DNA from: an uncultured Clostridia bacterium
GTDB taxonomy: Bacteria; Bacillota; Clostridia; UMGS1810
DNA length: 64,000 nt
Assembly: GCA_934500705.1 (NCBI GenBank)
Contig: CAKSTI010000003.1
Coordinates: 1-64,000, forward strand
Direction: 5' to 3'
Of the stretch, positions 44,268 through 53,330 are shown in pieces (the stretch's first letter is position 1; each line of letters starts with the position of its first letter). The translations under genes were made by a program, and so were the position numbers. The notes below the pieces were generated by a model, which worked only from the letters and a program-made list of their open reading frames with translations, was not told the DNA's origin and did not search any database.

Positions 44268-45998
44268 ATGGATTATATAGAAGTGTATAAATACTGGCTT
44301 TCAAGCCCGTCTGTGGACGATGAAACAAAGGCGGAGCTTGAAGCGTTAAAGGATAACGAGACAGAAATTAAGGAAAGATTTTATAAGGAACTTGATTTCG
44401 GAACAGCGGGACTTCGTGGCATAATAGCCGCAGGGAGCAACTGTATGAACATATACACCGTCCGCAAGGCGACACAGGGTCTTTGCGAGGATATGAAAAA
44501 CGAGGGTGCACAGGCTGTTGAAAGGGGAGTTGCAATTTCTTATGACTGCCGTCATAAGTCCTATGAGTTTGCCTTGGAGAGCGCAAAGGTTCTTGCGGCA
44601 AACGGCATAAAGTCGTACCTCTTTGACGAGCTGCGCCCCACACCGGAACTTTCATTTGCGGTGCGCCATCTTAACTGTGCAAGAGGAATAATGATTACCG
44701 CAAGCCACAACCCCAAGCAGTATAACGGATATAAGGCATACGGCGAGGACGGCGGTCAGCTTCCGCCGGAGTCGGCAGACTACGTTGTCGGCATTATGAG
44801 AAAGATTGATATATTCAGCGGCGTCAAGGTTATGGACGAGGCTGAGGCAAAGGAAAAAGGGCTTATAAACATCATAGGCGAGGAAGTGGACAGAGAGTAT
44901 CTCAAAAATGTGTTTGCACAGTCCATTAACCGAGAGAATATCGAAAAACTCGGCGATGACTTTAAAGTTATATATTCACCGTTCCACGGCACGGGCAATA
45001 AACCGGTGAGAAAAATTCTTGATATGATTGGCTGCAAAAACGTGCGTGTGGTAAAAGAGCAGGAACTGCCCGACCCGGATTTCAGCACCGTTAAGTCACC
45101 TAACCCGGAGGATAAGGAAGGCTTTTATATCGCCATAGAAATGGCTAAAAAGGAACCGGCAGACATCATCTTTGCCACCGACCCCGACGGCGACAGACTC
45201 GGCGTTATCGTAAAAGACGCTAACGGCGAGTATATGACGCTCAATGGCAACCAGGTGGGAGTTCTTCTGTATGAGTTTATCGTGAGAAACAAAAAGCTCA
45301 AAGGCACACTGCCCAAAAATGGCGCCGTTATAAAGACGATTGTTACAACTTCGATGGTTGAACCCATTGCAAAGGCATACGGACAGAAAGTTTATAACGT
45401 TCTCACGGGATTTAAGTTTATCGGTGAGAAAATTAAGGAGTTTGAGGCAGGTATCCTCGATAACGAATATGTTTTCGGCTTTGAGGAGAGCTACGGTTAT
45501 CTTGCCGGAACGTATTGCCGTGACAAAGACGCAGTTGTTGCCGCAATGCTTGTAACCGAGATGGCGGCAGACTATAAGACAAAGGGTATGACGCTTTATG
45601 ACGGACTCTGCGCCCTTTACGAAAAGTACGGCTGCTTCCTCGAAGGACTTAAAACGCTTACTCTGACCGGAATAGACGGCGCAGAACAGATTAAGGGCAT
45701 AATGGATAAGTTCCGCAGCAATCCCCCCACGCAGTATGCCGGAATGAAAGTGCTGAGGCTTTGGGACGTGGAAAAGGGCACAATTACGGACATTGAGAGC
45801 GGAAAAAGCGAAAAACTCAATCTGCCCAAGTCCAACGTTCTTAAATTTGAGATGGAAAACAACTGCTGGTTTGCCGTGCGCCCGTCCGGCACAGAACCTA
45901 AAATCAAATTCTATTTCGGCGTAAACGAGCCGGATATGGCATCGTCAAAGGCAAAAATTGAGCTTTGCGAAAAAGAATTGGAAAAATTAATTAAATAA
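44268..45998 (+). CDS. Phosphoglucomutase/phosphomannomutase (PgcA type)
   Basis: A 576-residue alpha-phosphohexomutase of the long Firmicute class. It has the N-terminal LDFGTAGLRGII, the phosphoserine loop MITASHNPKQYNGYKAYG near 143, the metal loop FATDPDGDRLG near 303, the sugar loop FGFEESYGYL, and the phosphate loop RPSGTEPKIKFYFG near 545. It interconverts glucose 1- and 6-phosphates for envelope and storage polysaccharide synthesis. Single gene with its own promoter. Confidence 0.93.
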   Translation: MDYIEVYKYWLSSPSVDDETKAELEALKDNETEIKERFYKELDFGTAGLRGIIAAGSNCMNIYTVRKATQGLCEDMKNEGAQAVERGVAISYDCRHKSYEFALESAKVLAANGIKSYLFDELRPTPELSFAVRHLNCARGIMITASHNPKQYNGYKAYGEDGGQLPPESADYVVGIMRKIDIFSGVKVMDEAEAKEKGLINIIGEEVDREYLKNVFAQSINRENIEKLGDDFKVIYSPFHGTGNKPVRKILDMIGCKNVRVVKEQELPDPDFSTVKSPNPEDKEGFYIAIEMAKKEPADIIFATDPDGDRLGVIVKDANGEYMTLNGNQVGVLLYEFIVRNKKLKGTLPKNGAVIKTIVTTSMVEPIAKAYGQKVYNVLTGFKFIGEKIKEFEAGILDNEYVFGFEESYGYLAGTYCRDKDAVVAAMLVTEMAADYKTKGMTLYDGLCALYEKYGCFLEGLKTLTLTGIDGAEQIKGIMDKFRSNPPTQYAGMKVLRLWDVEKGTITDIESGKSEKLNLPKSNVLKFEMENNCWFAVRPSGTEPKIKFYFGVNEPDMASSKAKIELCEKELEKLIK

Positions 45999-46001
45999 TG
46001 C

Positions 46002-46030
46002 TTGCATTTTGTAAAAAGATGTGATATAAT
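46002..46030 (+). promoter_or_regulatory. rpmE promoter
   Basis: TTGCAT (46002-46007), 17-bp spacer, TATAAT (46025-46030), 44 bp before the ATG. Confidence 0.65.
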
Positions 46031-46074
46031 AGGAAAGTCGTAAATGAGATTTTAAGAAGTTGAGGTGAATATAA

Positions 46075-46278
46075 ATGAAACAGGGAATACACCCGGATTA
46101 CAAGCCGACAGTTATTAAATGTGCTTGCGGAGCTACTTTTGAGACAAGCTCAACAAAGGATAACATCAATGTTGAAATTTGCTCACAGTGCCACCCGTTC
46201 TACACCGGCAAGCAGAAACTTGTTGACACAGGCGGTAGAATTGACAAGTTCAAGAAGAAGTACGGCATAGACAAATAG
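46075..46278 (+). CDS. rpmE: 50S ribosomal protein L31, zinc-binding type
   Basis: A 67-residue ribosomal protein, normal length. Cysteines in IKCACGATFET (CxC) and EICSQCHPFYTG (CxxC) mark the zinc-containing C+ form. The C-terminus RIDKFKKKYGI is conserved. It bridges the subunits. The gene has its own promoter and a terminator at 46359-46382. The ~80 bases between stop and terminator contain small G+C-rich hairpins of unclear meaning. Confidence 0.95.
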   Translation: MKQGIHPDYKPTVIKCACGATFETSSTKDNINVEICSQCHPFYTGKQKLVDTGGRIDKFKKKYGIDK

Positions 46279-46358
46279 TAATCTTGTGCGTAACTTTGCG
46301 TCACGAGGTTGGTTCGGTGCGGCATTTAGCCGTGCTGTCCGCTAAATATGATTTTAAG

Positions 46359-46382
46359 CCCCTTCGTGTCGAAGGGGTTTTT
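46359..46382 (+). terminator. rpmE terminator
   Basis: 8-bp stem CCCCTTCG / CGAAGGGG, loop TGT, then TTTTTA. Confidence 0.85.
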
Positions 46383-46419
46383 ACATTGTGCTGAAATTTA
46401 TTCTGAAAGGATTTAAGGT

Positions 46420-48240
46420 ATGAAGGTTAGAGAAGATTTAAGAAATATTGCAATAATTGCCCACGTTGACCACGGCAAAACCACTCTTGTGGACGCTATG
46501 CTCAAACAGAGCGGTACGTTCAGAGAAAATCAGCAGGTAAACGAGAGAGTAATGGATAACAACGACCTTGAAAGGGAGAGGGGAATTACCATACTTTCAA
46601 AGAGTACCTCGCTCAATTACAACGGCGTTAAGATTAACATTGTAGACACGCCCGGACACGCCGACTTTGGCGGAGAGGTTGAGCGTGTGCTCAAAATGGT
46701 TGACGGCGTTCTGGTGCTGGTTGACGCATTTGAGGGTTGTATGCCGCAGACGAGATTTGTTCTCAAAAAGGCGCTTTCGCTCAACCTGAAACCGATAATC
46801 GTGGTTAATAAAATAGACAGACCGAACGCCCGTCCTTATGAGGTTATAGACGATGTTCTGGAACTGTTTTTGGAGCTTGACGCAACGGACGAGCAGTTTA
46901 ACTCTCCGGTTGTTTATGCCTCCGGCAGGGACGGCTGGGCATCGCTCAATCCCGATAAAAAGGGCGAAAACTTAAAACCGCTGTTCGATATGATTATAGA
47001 GCAAATTCCGGCACCGCAGGGCGAGCCTGACGAACCTTTGCAGCTCTTGATTTCAAACATAGACTATGACGATTATGTCGGCGCAATGGCAGTCGGCAGA
47101 GTTGAAAGAGGAACGGCAAGAACCGGTCAGAACGCAATAATATGCAAAAAGGATGGCACCACGGAGAATATCCGCCTTACAAAGATGTTTGAATATGAGG
47201 GACTCAAACGTGTGGAAACAAACGAGGCAAGCATCGGCGACATTGTTTTGGTGTCCGGTGTGGGCGACGTTAAGATTGGAGAAACCATCTGTGACGTTGA
47301 ACACGCAGAACCGCTCCCGTTTGTAGAGATAGACGAGCCTACCATTTCGATGACCTTCTCCGTCAACGACTCCCCCTTTGCGGGACGTGAGGGCGAGTTT
47401 GTAACGAGCAGACATTTAAGGGACAGGCTGTTTAGAGAAATGATGACAAATGTCAGCCTCAGAGTTGAGGAAACAGACTCCGCCGACGCATTCAAGGTGT
47501 CGGGCAGGGGAGAGCTGCACCTTTCCATACTCATAGAAACAATGCGCCGTCAGGGATATGAATTCCAGGTTTCAAAGCCGGAGGTAATATTTAAACACGA
47601 GGGCGGCAAGGTATTGGAGCCGATGGAACTGCTTATGATAGACGTTCCGGAGGAGTACGTCGGCACTGTAATTCAGACTCTTGCCGAGAGAAAAGCGCAG
47701 ATGCTCAATATGGTTGCAGGCTCGGCAGGATTTACAAGAATAGAATTTAACATTCCGTCGAGGAGCCTTATAGGCTACCGCTCGCAGCTTATGACAGACA
47801 CCAGAGGAAACGGCGTTATGAATCACGTGCTAAACGGCTATGAGGAGTACAAGGGTGACATACCTATGCGCCAGCGTGGCTCGCTTGTTGCCTTTGAGGA
47901 AGGTACGTCAATCACTTACGGTCTGTTTAACGCACAGGAGAGAGGTACTCTCTTTATCGGACCGGGAGTTGAGGTTTACCAGGGTATGATTGTGGGCGAG
48001 AATTTGAGAACGGGCGATATGGACGTCAACGTGTGCAAGAAAAAGCACATTACAAACACCCGTGCATCAGGCTCGGACGACGCATTAAGACTTGTTCCGC
48101 CGGTTACTATGTCGCTTGAAAACTGCATAGAATTTCTGGCAGACGACGAGCTTTTGGAGATAACTCCGGTAAGCCTTAGATTAAGAAAGAAAATTCTTGA
48201 CAAGACACTCAGAGCTAAAAACAGAGCACATACAAAATAA
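46420..48240 (+). CDS. typA: Translational GTPase TypA/BipA
   Basis: A 606-residue ribosome-binding GTPase, full length. Motifs: IIAHVDHGKTTLVDAML (G1), RGITI (G2), IVDTPGHADFGGEVERVL (G3) and VVNKIDRPNARP (G4). EF-G-like domains and the BipA C-terminal domain follow (GLFNAQERGTLFIGPG, KKKHITNTRASGSDDA, then VSLRLRKKILDK). It assists 50S assembly and growth under stress or cold. It starts 38 bp after the rpmE terminator with GAAAGGA. Confidence 0.97.
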   Translation: MKVREDLRNIAIIAHVDHGKTTLVDAMLKQSGTFRENQQVNERVMDNNDLERERGITILSKSTSLNYNGVKINIVDTPGHADFGGEVERVLKMVDGVLVLVDAFEGCMPQTRFVLKKALSLNLKPIIVVNKIDRPNARPYEVIDDVLELFLELDATDEQFNSPVVYASGRDGWASLNPDKKGENLKPLFDMIIEQIPAPQGEPDEPLQLLISNIDYDDYVGAMAVGRVERGTARTGQNAIICKKDGTTENIRLTKMFEYEGLKRVETNEASIGDIVLVSGVGDVKIGETICDVEHAEPLPFVEIDEPTISMTFSVNDSPFAGREGEFVTSRHLRDRLFREMMTNVSLRVEETDSADAFKVSGRGELHLSILIETMRRQGYEFQVSKPEVIFKHEGGKVLEPMELLMIDVPEEYVGTVIQTLAERKAQMLNMVAGSAGFTRIEFNIPSRSLIGYRSQLMTDTRGNGVMNHVLNGYEEYKGDIPMRQRGSLVAFEEGTSITYGLFNAQERGTLFIGPGVEVYQGMIVGENLRTGDMDVNVCKKKHITNTRASGSDDALRLVPPVTMSLENCIEFLADDELLEITPVSLRLRKKILDKTLRAKNRAHTK

Positions 48241-48260
48241 ACTGCGGGAGGCGGAAAAAT

Positions 48261-48935
48261 ATGGTGCACTTCGGAAATTCCTGGGACGAAATTTTAAAAG
48301 GCGAATTTGAAAAGGATTATTACAAGGAACTGCGTGAATTTTTAAAGCAGGAGTACAGCACCCGTGTAATCTATCCGCCAATGTACGATATATACAATGC
48401 GCTCAAATATACCGATTATAACGACGTAAAGGTTGTCATTCTCGGTCAGGACCCGTACCACGGCGAGGGCGAGGCGCACGGGCTTGCGTTTTCCGTAAGG
48501 CAGGGCATTCCCATACCGCCGTCACTTCGGAATATTTACAAAGAACTTCACGACTCGCTCGGCTGTTACATTCCCAATAACGGCTATTTAAAGAAGTGGG
48601 CAGACCAGGGCGTATTGCTCCTTAACACCTCGCTCACCGTGCGCAAGGACATTGCAAATTCCCACAGGGGCAAAGGGTGGGAGATATTTACCGACGCTGT
48701 TGTAAAAAAGCTCAACCAAAGGGAGAAGCCCGTTATATTTATGCTTTGGGGCAGTAATGCCAAGGGCAAAATATTTTTGATAGACAAGTCACGCCACCAC
48801 GTGCTCACGTCAGTGCACCCCAGTCCGCTTTCGGCAAGCAGAGGATTTTTCGGCTGCGGTCACTTTGCAACCGCAAACAAAATTCTTGAAGAGATGGGCG
48901 AAAAGCCGATTGACTGGCAGATTGAAAATGTGTGA
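48261..48935 (+). CDS. ung: Uracil-DNA glycosylase
   Basis: A 224-residue family 1 UDG, normal length. The water-activating motif is VILGQDPYHGEGEAHGLAF near 61-79 and the minor-groove loop is HPSPLSASRGFFGCGHF near 185. It removes uracil from DNA. ATG at 48261, 20 bp after typA with GGAGG; it is probably co-transcribed with typA. The stop is 8 bp before the MATE gene. Confidence 0.97.
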   Translation: MVHFGNSWDEILKGEFEKDYYKELREFLKQEYSTRVIYPPMYDIYNALKYTDYNDVKVVILGQDPYHGEGEAHGLAFSVRQGIPIPPSLRNIYKELHDSLGCYIPNNGYLKKWADQGVLLLNTSLTVRKDIANSHRGKGWEIFTDAVVKKLNQREKPVIFMLWGSNAKGKIFLIDKSRHHVLTSVHPSPLSASRGFFGCGHFATANKILEEMGEKPIDWQIENV

Positions 48936-48943
48936 GGTAATGT

Positions 48944-50314
48944 ATGAATAACGATAAAACATTTTTGGGTACCGAACCTGTCGGACGCTTGCTTTTAAAG
49001 CTTGCAGTTCCCACGGTGATTGCCCAGCTTGTTAATATGCTCTACAACATTGTGGACAGAATTTATATAGGTCATATGCCGGGAGACGGCAGTCTTGCGC
49101 TCACAGGGGTGGGCGTTTGTATGCCGCTTATTCTGATTATCTCGGCATTTTCGGCGTTTGTTGCCTCCGGCGGTGCTCCCAAGGCGTCGATTTTTATGGG
49201 CAAGGGCGACTATGACAGCGCAGAGAAAATCCTCGGCGGCTGCGTTACTATGCAAATTGTGATTTCGGTTGTTTTGACGGTGGTTTTGCGCATTTTTGGC
49301 AAAAAACTGCTGCTTGCGTTCGGTGCGAGCGAAAACACGATTTCCTATGCGCTTTCCTATATGAATATATATGTTTTGGGGACGCTTTTCGTTGAGCTTA
49401 CTTTGGGACTTAACGCCTTTATCACAGGACAGGGGTTTGCCAAAGTCGGTATGATTACGGTGCTGATTGGTGCGGCGGCTAACATAATTTTAGACCCGAT
49501 TTTTATATTTCTGTTTAAGATGGGTGTTGCCGGTGCGGCGCTTGCAACGGTTATTTCCCAGGGAATATCGTGCGTGTGGGTGCTTGTGTTCCTTTGCGGC
49601 AAAAAGTCGGCGGTGCGCCTTAAAGTAGAAAATCTTATCGGAGGAGTGCGTCTGCTTGTGCCTTGCGTTGTGCTCGGACTCTCTACTTTTATAATGCAGT
49701 CGAGCGAGAGCGTAATTTCGGTTTGCTTTAACTCGTCACTGTTAAAATACGGCGGTGATATAGCTGTTGGCGCAATGACCATTCTTTCGAGCGTGATGCA
49801 GTTTGCAATGCTCCCGCTCCAAGGTATCGCCCAGGGGGCACAGCCTGTTACGGGATATAACTTCGGCGCAGGAAACGGGGAGCGTGTCAAAAAGAGCTTT
49901 AAGATTCTGCTCATTTTGAGCGTATCATATTCAACACTTTTGTGGCTAACGATAATGGCGTTTCCCCAAATGTACGCACACCTCTTTACCAATAACGCAC
50001 AGCTTATTGAGTTTTCGGCTGGGGCACTGCGCATTTACTGTGCCGCTATGTTTATGTTCGGCATACAGATAGCGTGTCAGATGACGTTTATCTCCATAGG
50101 CAATGCCGTGTGCTCGATAGCACTTGCGGTGCTGAGAAAGTTTGTGCTTTTAATTCCGCTCATATACATTCTGCCGAATTTTATGAGCGACAAAACCGCC
50201 GCCGTTTACACAGCAGAACCGACGGCAGATATGATTGCCGTGGTGTGTACGGCACTTCTCTTTGCATCGAGGTTTAAAAAGTCGCTTGCAAATCTGAAAA
50301 CTGCGGATAAGTAA
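48944..50314 (+). CDS. MATE-family efflux transporter
   Basis: A 456-residue exporter of twelve helices. It starts TFLGTEPVGRLLLKLAVPTVIAQ, typical of Clostridial DinF/NorM-like members, with YNIVDRIYIGHMPGDGSLAL and QGFAKVGMITVLIGAAANIILDPIF. It uses cation gradients to export drugs or metabolites. It is a full-length copy, unlike the shorter MATE at 1431. It follows ung closely and ends at a terminator. Confidence 0.93.
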   Translation: MNNDKTFLGTEPVGRLLLKLAVPTVIAQLVNMLYNIVDRIYIGHMPGDGSLALTGVGVCMPLILIISAFSAFVASGGAPKASIFMGKGDYDSAEKILGGCVTMQIVISVVLTVVLRIFGKKLLLAFGASENTISYALSYMNIYVLGTLFVELTLGLNAFITGQGFAKVGMITVLIGAAANIILDPIFIFLFKMGVAGAALATVISQGISCVWVLVFLCGKKSAVRLKVENLIGGVRLLVPCVVLGLSTFIMQSSESVISVCFNSSLLKYGGDIAVGAMTILSSVMQFAMLPLQGIAQGAQPVTGYNFGAGNGERVKKSFKILLILSVSYSTLLWLTIMAFPQMYAHLFTNNAQLIEFSAGALRIYCAAMFMFGIQIACQMTFISIGNAVCSIALAVLRKFVLLIPLIYILPNFMSDKTAAVYTAEPTADMIAVVCTALLFASRFKKSLANLKTADK

Positions 50315-50320
50315 ATCAAA

Positions 50321-50345
50321 ACGGCGTGCCTCGCACGCCGTCTGT
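50321..50345. terminator. Hairpin between convergent MATE and glycosidase genes
   Basis: Perfect 9-bp stem ACGGCGTGC / GCACGCCGT, loop CTC, then CTGTTT; flanked by AAAA for the opposite strand. Confidence 0.65.
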
Positions 50346-50350
50346 TTATG

Positions 50351-51514
50351 TTACCAAATCTCTTTTTCTCCCCAGTTTAAGATAAATTCATTTAAGAACA
50401 CACAGCTCCAACTGAAATGGTCACAGCACAGACCTTCGCCGGTGAGAGAGTTGTAATTTTCAAATATTCCACGCTTTTCGTCAAAACACATTTTAATTAT
50501 GTTATCTCTTATCATGTCCGCAACATCAAGACCGTAGTTTTTTAGTCCACGTGCGGCAAAGTAGGCAACGTTAAGCCACGTCGGTCCACGCCAGTAGTCG
50601 GTGGAAAAGTTGGGGTTGTCAAAGGCAACCGTCGGCATTTTGCACCCGAAATTTTTTTCGGCAATCTCCGCCATAGACGGTGCCTGCTCTTTGCCTGCTA
50701 TGTTTATGTAGAGCGGCATAAACGATGCCGGGGTTAATACATCGGATATTTCCCCCGTCAGTTTGTTTGCGTCGGCGTAATATCCGTTTTTGCCGTCCCA
50801 CAGTCTTTCGTTTATGAGGTCGGCAAGCTCGACGCCTTTCTCTGCCCACATTTTTGCATCATCACACAGGTTAAGCTCATTTGCAATGTAGGTGAGCGAA
50901 CGGTAATCCATTACGGCAAAGCAGTTTAAGTCAATCGGCCACATATCGGTAATGGTTTTGTCCCAGCGCACGGAGTTGTCCCAGCCGGACTCATACCTTA
51001 CGTGCAGCTGATAAATTTCCTCGCCTTTGTCCTCGGAGTCATAAAAAAACATTCCGCTGCGGCATCTGTTCTCTCTCCAATGATTTTCGTTTGCAACAAG
51101 ACGGGGGTACATTTTCTTTAAAAATTCCCTGTCGCCGTCACGGCGGTATACTATTTCGCAGGCTTTGGAGAAAAGAGGCGGTTTGGCATAGTGCCCCTCA
51201 ATGTTTCCGTTCTCCCATATAATGTCGGGGAATTTTCCCTTTTCGTCCTGAAACTGCGTAAAGCCTAAAATTCCGTCTTTTGCAAGGTCGGTGTCCCACC
51301 TTGAAACGCCGATTGAGTGAAAGGCGGTGTCCCAGTTCCATATGCCGGTAAAACTGCCCTTGCCGGGCGTAATACAGCGGTACGGTGACCATCGGTAGCC
51401 GTCCTTATCGTATACGTTGCCCATAAGCGTAGTGTACGTGCGCTCCAAGAGCGAGTTTTCCATATCTGATTTGCGTTTGTTTTTGTCAAGCCATTCTTCT
51501 TTCGATATAAACAT
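50351..51514 (-). CDS. MGH1-like / trehalase-like glycosidase
   Basis: A 387-residue (alpha/alpha)6-barrel enzyme. It has RWSPYRCITPGKGSFTGIWNWDTAFHS near 35-60, where GIWNWDTAF is typical of the GH63/MGH1 and trehalase-like clan. GWDNSVRWD and FSTDYWRGPTWLNVAYFA follow, then GLCCDHFSWSCVF near the C-terminus. Compared with GH63 it lacks extra N- and C-terminal domains. ATG at 51514 fits GGAGG better than the ATG at 51520. It is divergent from an AraC regulator that likely controls it. Substrate unknown. Confidence 0.8.
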   Translation of the reverse strand: MFISKEEWLDKNKRKSDMENSLLERTYTTLMGNVYDKDGYRWSPYRCITPGKGSFTGIWNWDTAFHSIGVSRWDTDLAKDGILGFTQFQDEKGKFPDIIWENGNIEGHYAKPPLFSKACEIVYRRDGDREFLKKMYPRLVANENHWRENRCRSGMFFYDSEDKGEEIYQLHVRYESGWDNSVRWDKTITDMWPIDLNCFAVMDYRSLTYIANELNLCDDAKMWAEKGVELADLINERLWDGKNGYYADANKLTGEISDVLTPASFMPLYINIAGKEQAPSMAEIAEKNFGCKMPTVAFDNPNFSTDYWRGPTWLNVAYFAARGLKNYGLDVADMIRDNIIKMCFDEKRGIFENYNSLTGEGLCCDHFSWSCVFLNEFILNWGEKEIW

Positions 51515-51538
51515 ATTCATTCCTCCCTGATTTATTTT

Positions 51539-51582
51539 AACGTATATAACGTATTGACAAAATACATTAATTTTGTTATTAT
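51539..51582. promoter_or_regulatory. Divergent control region of AraC gene and glycosidase
   Basis: TTGACA (51554-51559), 17-bp spacer, TATTAT (51577-51582) drives the AraC gene on the plus strand. Two direct AACGTAT repeats (51539-51545, 51548-51554) abut the -35 and may be AraC half-sites. Confidence 0.5.
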
Positions 51583-51613
51583 ATGCACAAATTTATTATT
51601 CGTGGTGATTTGT

Positions 51614-52480
51614 ATGCTTATGAATCTTGATTTTTCACAAAACAGACCGAGAGTTTACCGTGTGCCCACAGCCCCCGTCAATGCAGACGCTGAGGTTGCG
51701 GAAATCGGGTATAACGCTGTTCCGCCCGGTTACGGACAGGTTATGCAGAGAGATGTGTATATCATACACTATGTTACAAAGGGCGGCGGTGTGTTTATGG
51801 GTGTGCCGTTTAAAGAGGGCGACTGCTATATGGTAGTGCCGGGAGAGAAGGAGATAATCCGTTCCGACAGCCAAAACCCGTATTGCAGTTGGTGGATAAT
51901 GTTTAAGTGCGAGAGCGCATCTGCTCTTTTGCAAAGATGTGCATTGCCGTGCCGTAATGCTGTTTTTTCCTTTGGCAAAACTCTTGCGGCGGCGCAGATA
52001 CTTAAAGATGCGCTCTACGGAACGGACGGTCAAAATCCATTTGCCGAGGCGGCAAAAATGCAGTCGGTTCTGTATGAAATTCTATCGCTGCATATGTACG
52101 AAAACAAAAACTTCCAAAACGACTTAAAATCGGACACTGCACAAATGGCGGCGCAGTTCATAAGAAAGAATTACTATCATAACATAAAAATAAGCCGTAT
52201 TGCGGAGAAAATGCATATTTCGCAAAGCTATCTGATTGCCCTGTTCAATAAGCGTTACGGTATGCCGCCGCAGGAGTATCTGCTCAAAGTACGTATCGAA
52301 AAGGCAAAACAGCTTTTATCGTGCGGCAGTGTTTCCGTCAAGGAAACGGCGCTCTCCGTCGGGTTTGAAAATCCGCTGTACTTTTCACGCATTTTTGCCA
52401 AAAGAGTCGGCGTTGCGCCGAGCCTTTACCGCAATATGTGCAATGCTGAAAATTCAATGGTTCAGAATGACGAAAAGTGA
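51614..52480 (+). CDS. AraC-family transcriptional regulator
   Basis: A 288-residue regulator. The N-terminal cupin-like arm domain has VPPGYGQVMQRDVYIIHYVT, GVFMGVPFKEGDCYMVVPGE and WWIMFKC. The C-terminal double helix-turn-helix (~185-285) has IKISRIAEKMHISQSYLIAL and ETALSVGFENPLYFSRIFAK. The frame extends upstream to 51554, but that overlaps the promoter; ATG at 51614 follows GTGGTGA. It is divergent from the glycosidase gene and shares its control region, so it is probably a sugar-responsive local activator. Confidence 0.85.
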   Translation: MLMNLDFSQNRPRVYRVPTAPVNADAEVAEIGYNAVPPGYGQVMQRDVYIIHYVTKGGGVFMGVPFKEGDCYMVVPGEKEIIRSDSQNPYCSWWIMFKCESASALLQRCALPCRNAVFSFGKTLAAAQILKDALYGTDGQNPFAEAAKMQSVLYEILSLHMYENKNFQNDLKSDTAQMAAQFIRKNYYHNIKISRIAEKMHISQSYLIALFNKRYGMPPQEYLLKVRIEKAKQLLSCGSVSVKETALSVGFENPLYFSRIFAKRVGVAPSLYRNMCNAENSMVQNDEK

Positions 52481-52489
52481 AGTTTTCTA

Positions 52490-52518
52490 TTGACATTTTT
52501 ATAAAAATACTGCATAAT
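52490..52518 (+). promoter_or_regulatory. Promoter left upstream of decayed stalk-domain gene
   Basis: TTGACA (52490-52495), 17-bp spacer, CATAAT (52513-52518). Confidence 0.55.
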
Positions 52519-52572
52519 TGGTATATACACCATAAAGTTACTTTGGACTAAAATTTGCAGGAGGTTTTGGGT

Positions 52573-52974
52573 ATGAAAATTAAAAGACTGTCGGCATTTC
52601 GGACGTGGTACGTTTGCAGTCAGCCCCTAAGGAGGAGGCGTCCGTAGAGCTTTACGCCGCAAACGATCCGCAAGCTGACTGCATTGCTCCCGGCACGCTT
52701 CGTTGCAGAAAGCCTCAGCGCAAAGGTTGAGTGGAATGAGGAAAACGAAGTCGTTACCGTAACGGGCAAAAACGAGAAAGACGGAGTTGTTAAAATCGTT
52801 ATAACAATCGGCTCCAAAACCGCACAGGTAAACGGCGGAAACATCGAGCTTGACAGCCCGGCGTTTATCGAAAACGACCGCACGTACACTCCCATACGCT
52901 TTATATCTGAGCAGCTCGGAGCAAGCGTTGAGTGGTTGGAAAGCGAGCAGAAAGTTGTAATAAGAAAAAAGTAG
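52573..52974 (+). pseudogene. Broken stalk-domain (copper amine oxidase N-terminal) protein gene
   Basis: AGGAGG and an ATG at 52573 start a frame (MKIKRLSAF...) that ends at TAG 52645. Another frame reads ISDVVRLQSAPKEEASVELY (about 52603-52665). From about 52684 the first frame resumes with LPARFVAESLSAKVEWNEEN and RTYTPIRFISEQLGASVEWL to the stop at 52974. Intact proteins of this family have a signal peptide, then VRL..., then RTMLPARFVAE in a single frame. So at least two frame changes and deletions have removed the signal peptide and part of the first repeat. Promoter and ribosome site remain. Confidence 0.75.
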
Positions 52975-52985
52975 GCTGAAAAATA

Positions 52986-53020
52986 TGCCCCGACAGACAA
53001 AAATCTGTCGGGGCACGTTT
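52986..53020. terminator. Bidirectional terminator
   Basis: 12-bp perfect stem (52986-52997 with 53004-53015), loop CAAAAA, followed by CGTTTTGTTTT; lies between convergent genes. Confidence 0.85.
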
Positions 53021-53024
53021 TGTT

Positions 53025-53225
53025 TTACCGGCTTTTTTTAGAGGTCAGTCCGAGTATATAGTCGGTGGAAACTTTGTAAAATTCGGATAGCTTGATAAGC
53101 ACGTCAATGGGCAGCTGTCTTTGTCCGTTTTCGTATTGTGAATAGGTATTTTGTCTTATGTTAAGATACTCTGCTATGTCCCTTTGAAGCAGGTCATTAT
53201 CCTCACGCAAATCTTTTAATCTCAT
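53025..53225 (-). CDS. Small XRE-family HTH repressor
   Basis: A 66-residue regulator that is almost only a Cro/C1 helix-turn-helix: MRLKDLREDNDLLQRDIAEY, QNTYSQYENGQRQLPIDVL, SEFYKVSTDYILGLTS. ATG at 53225 follows GGGTGATATT. It is divergent from the secreted-protein gene at 53331. Two palindromes matching TATCTCA-N3-TGAGATA lie in the gap, one directly on the other gene's promoter, so it likely represses that gene and itself. Confidence 0.88.
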   Translation of the reverse strand: MRLKDLREDNDLLQRDIAEYLNIRQNTYSQYENGQRQLPIDVLIKLSEFYKVSTDYILGLTSKKSR

Positions 53226-53250
53226 AATATCACCCAAAGTTATTATATAT

Positions 53251-53296
53251 TATCTCACAATGAGATATTGACATATATCTCAATTTGTGATATTAT
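53251..53296. promoter_or_regulatory. Two XRE operators overlapping a consensus promoter
   Basis: Operator 1 TATCTCA-CAA-TGAGATA (53251-53267) is perfect. Operator 2 TATCTCA-ATT-TGTGATA (53276-53292) has one mismatch. Centres are 25 bp apart. The plus-strand promoter is TTGACA (53268-53273), 17-bp spacer, TATTAT (53291-53296): operator 1 abuts the -35 and operator 2 fills the spacer. Confidence 0.8.
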
Positions 53297-53330
53297 ATTG
53301 CTGTAAATATTTTTGAGAGGGGACTTTTTC

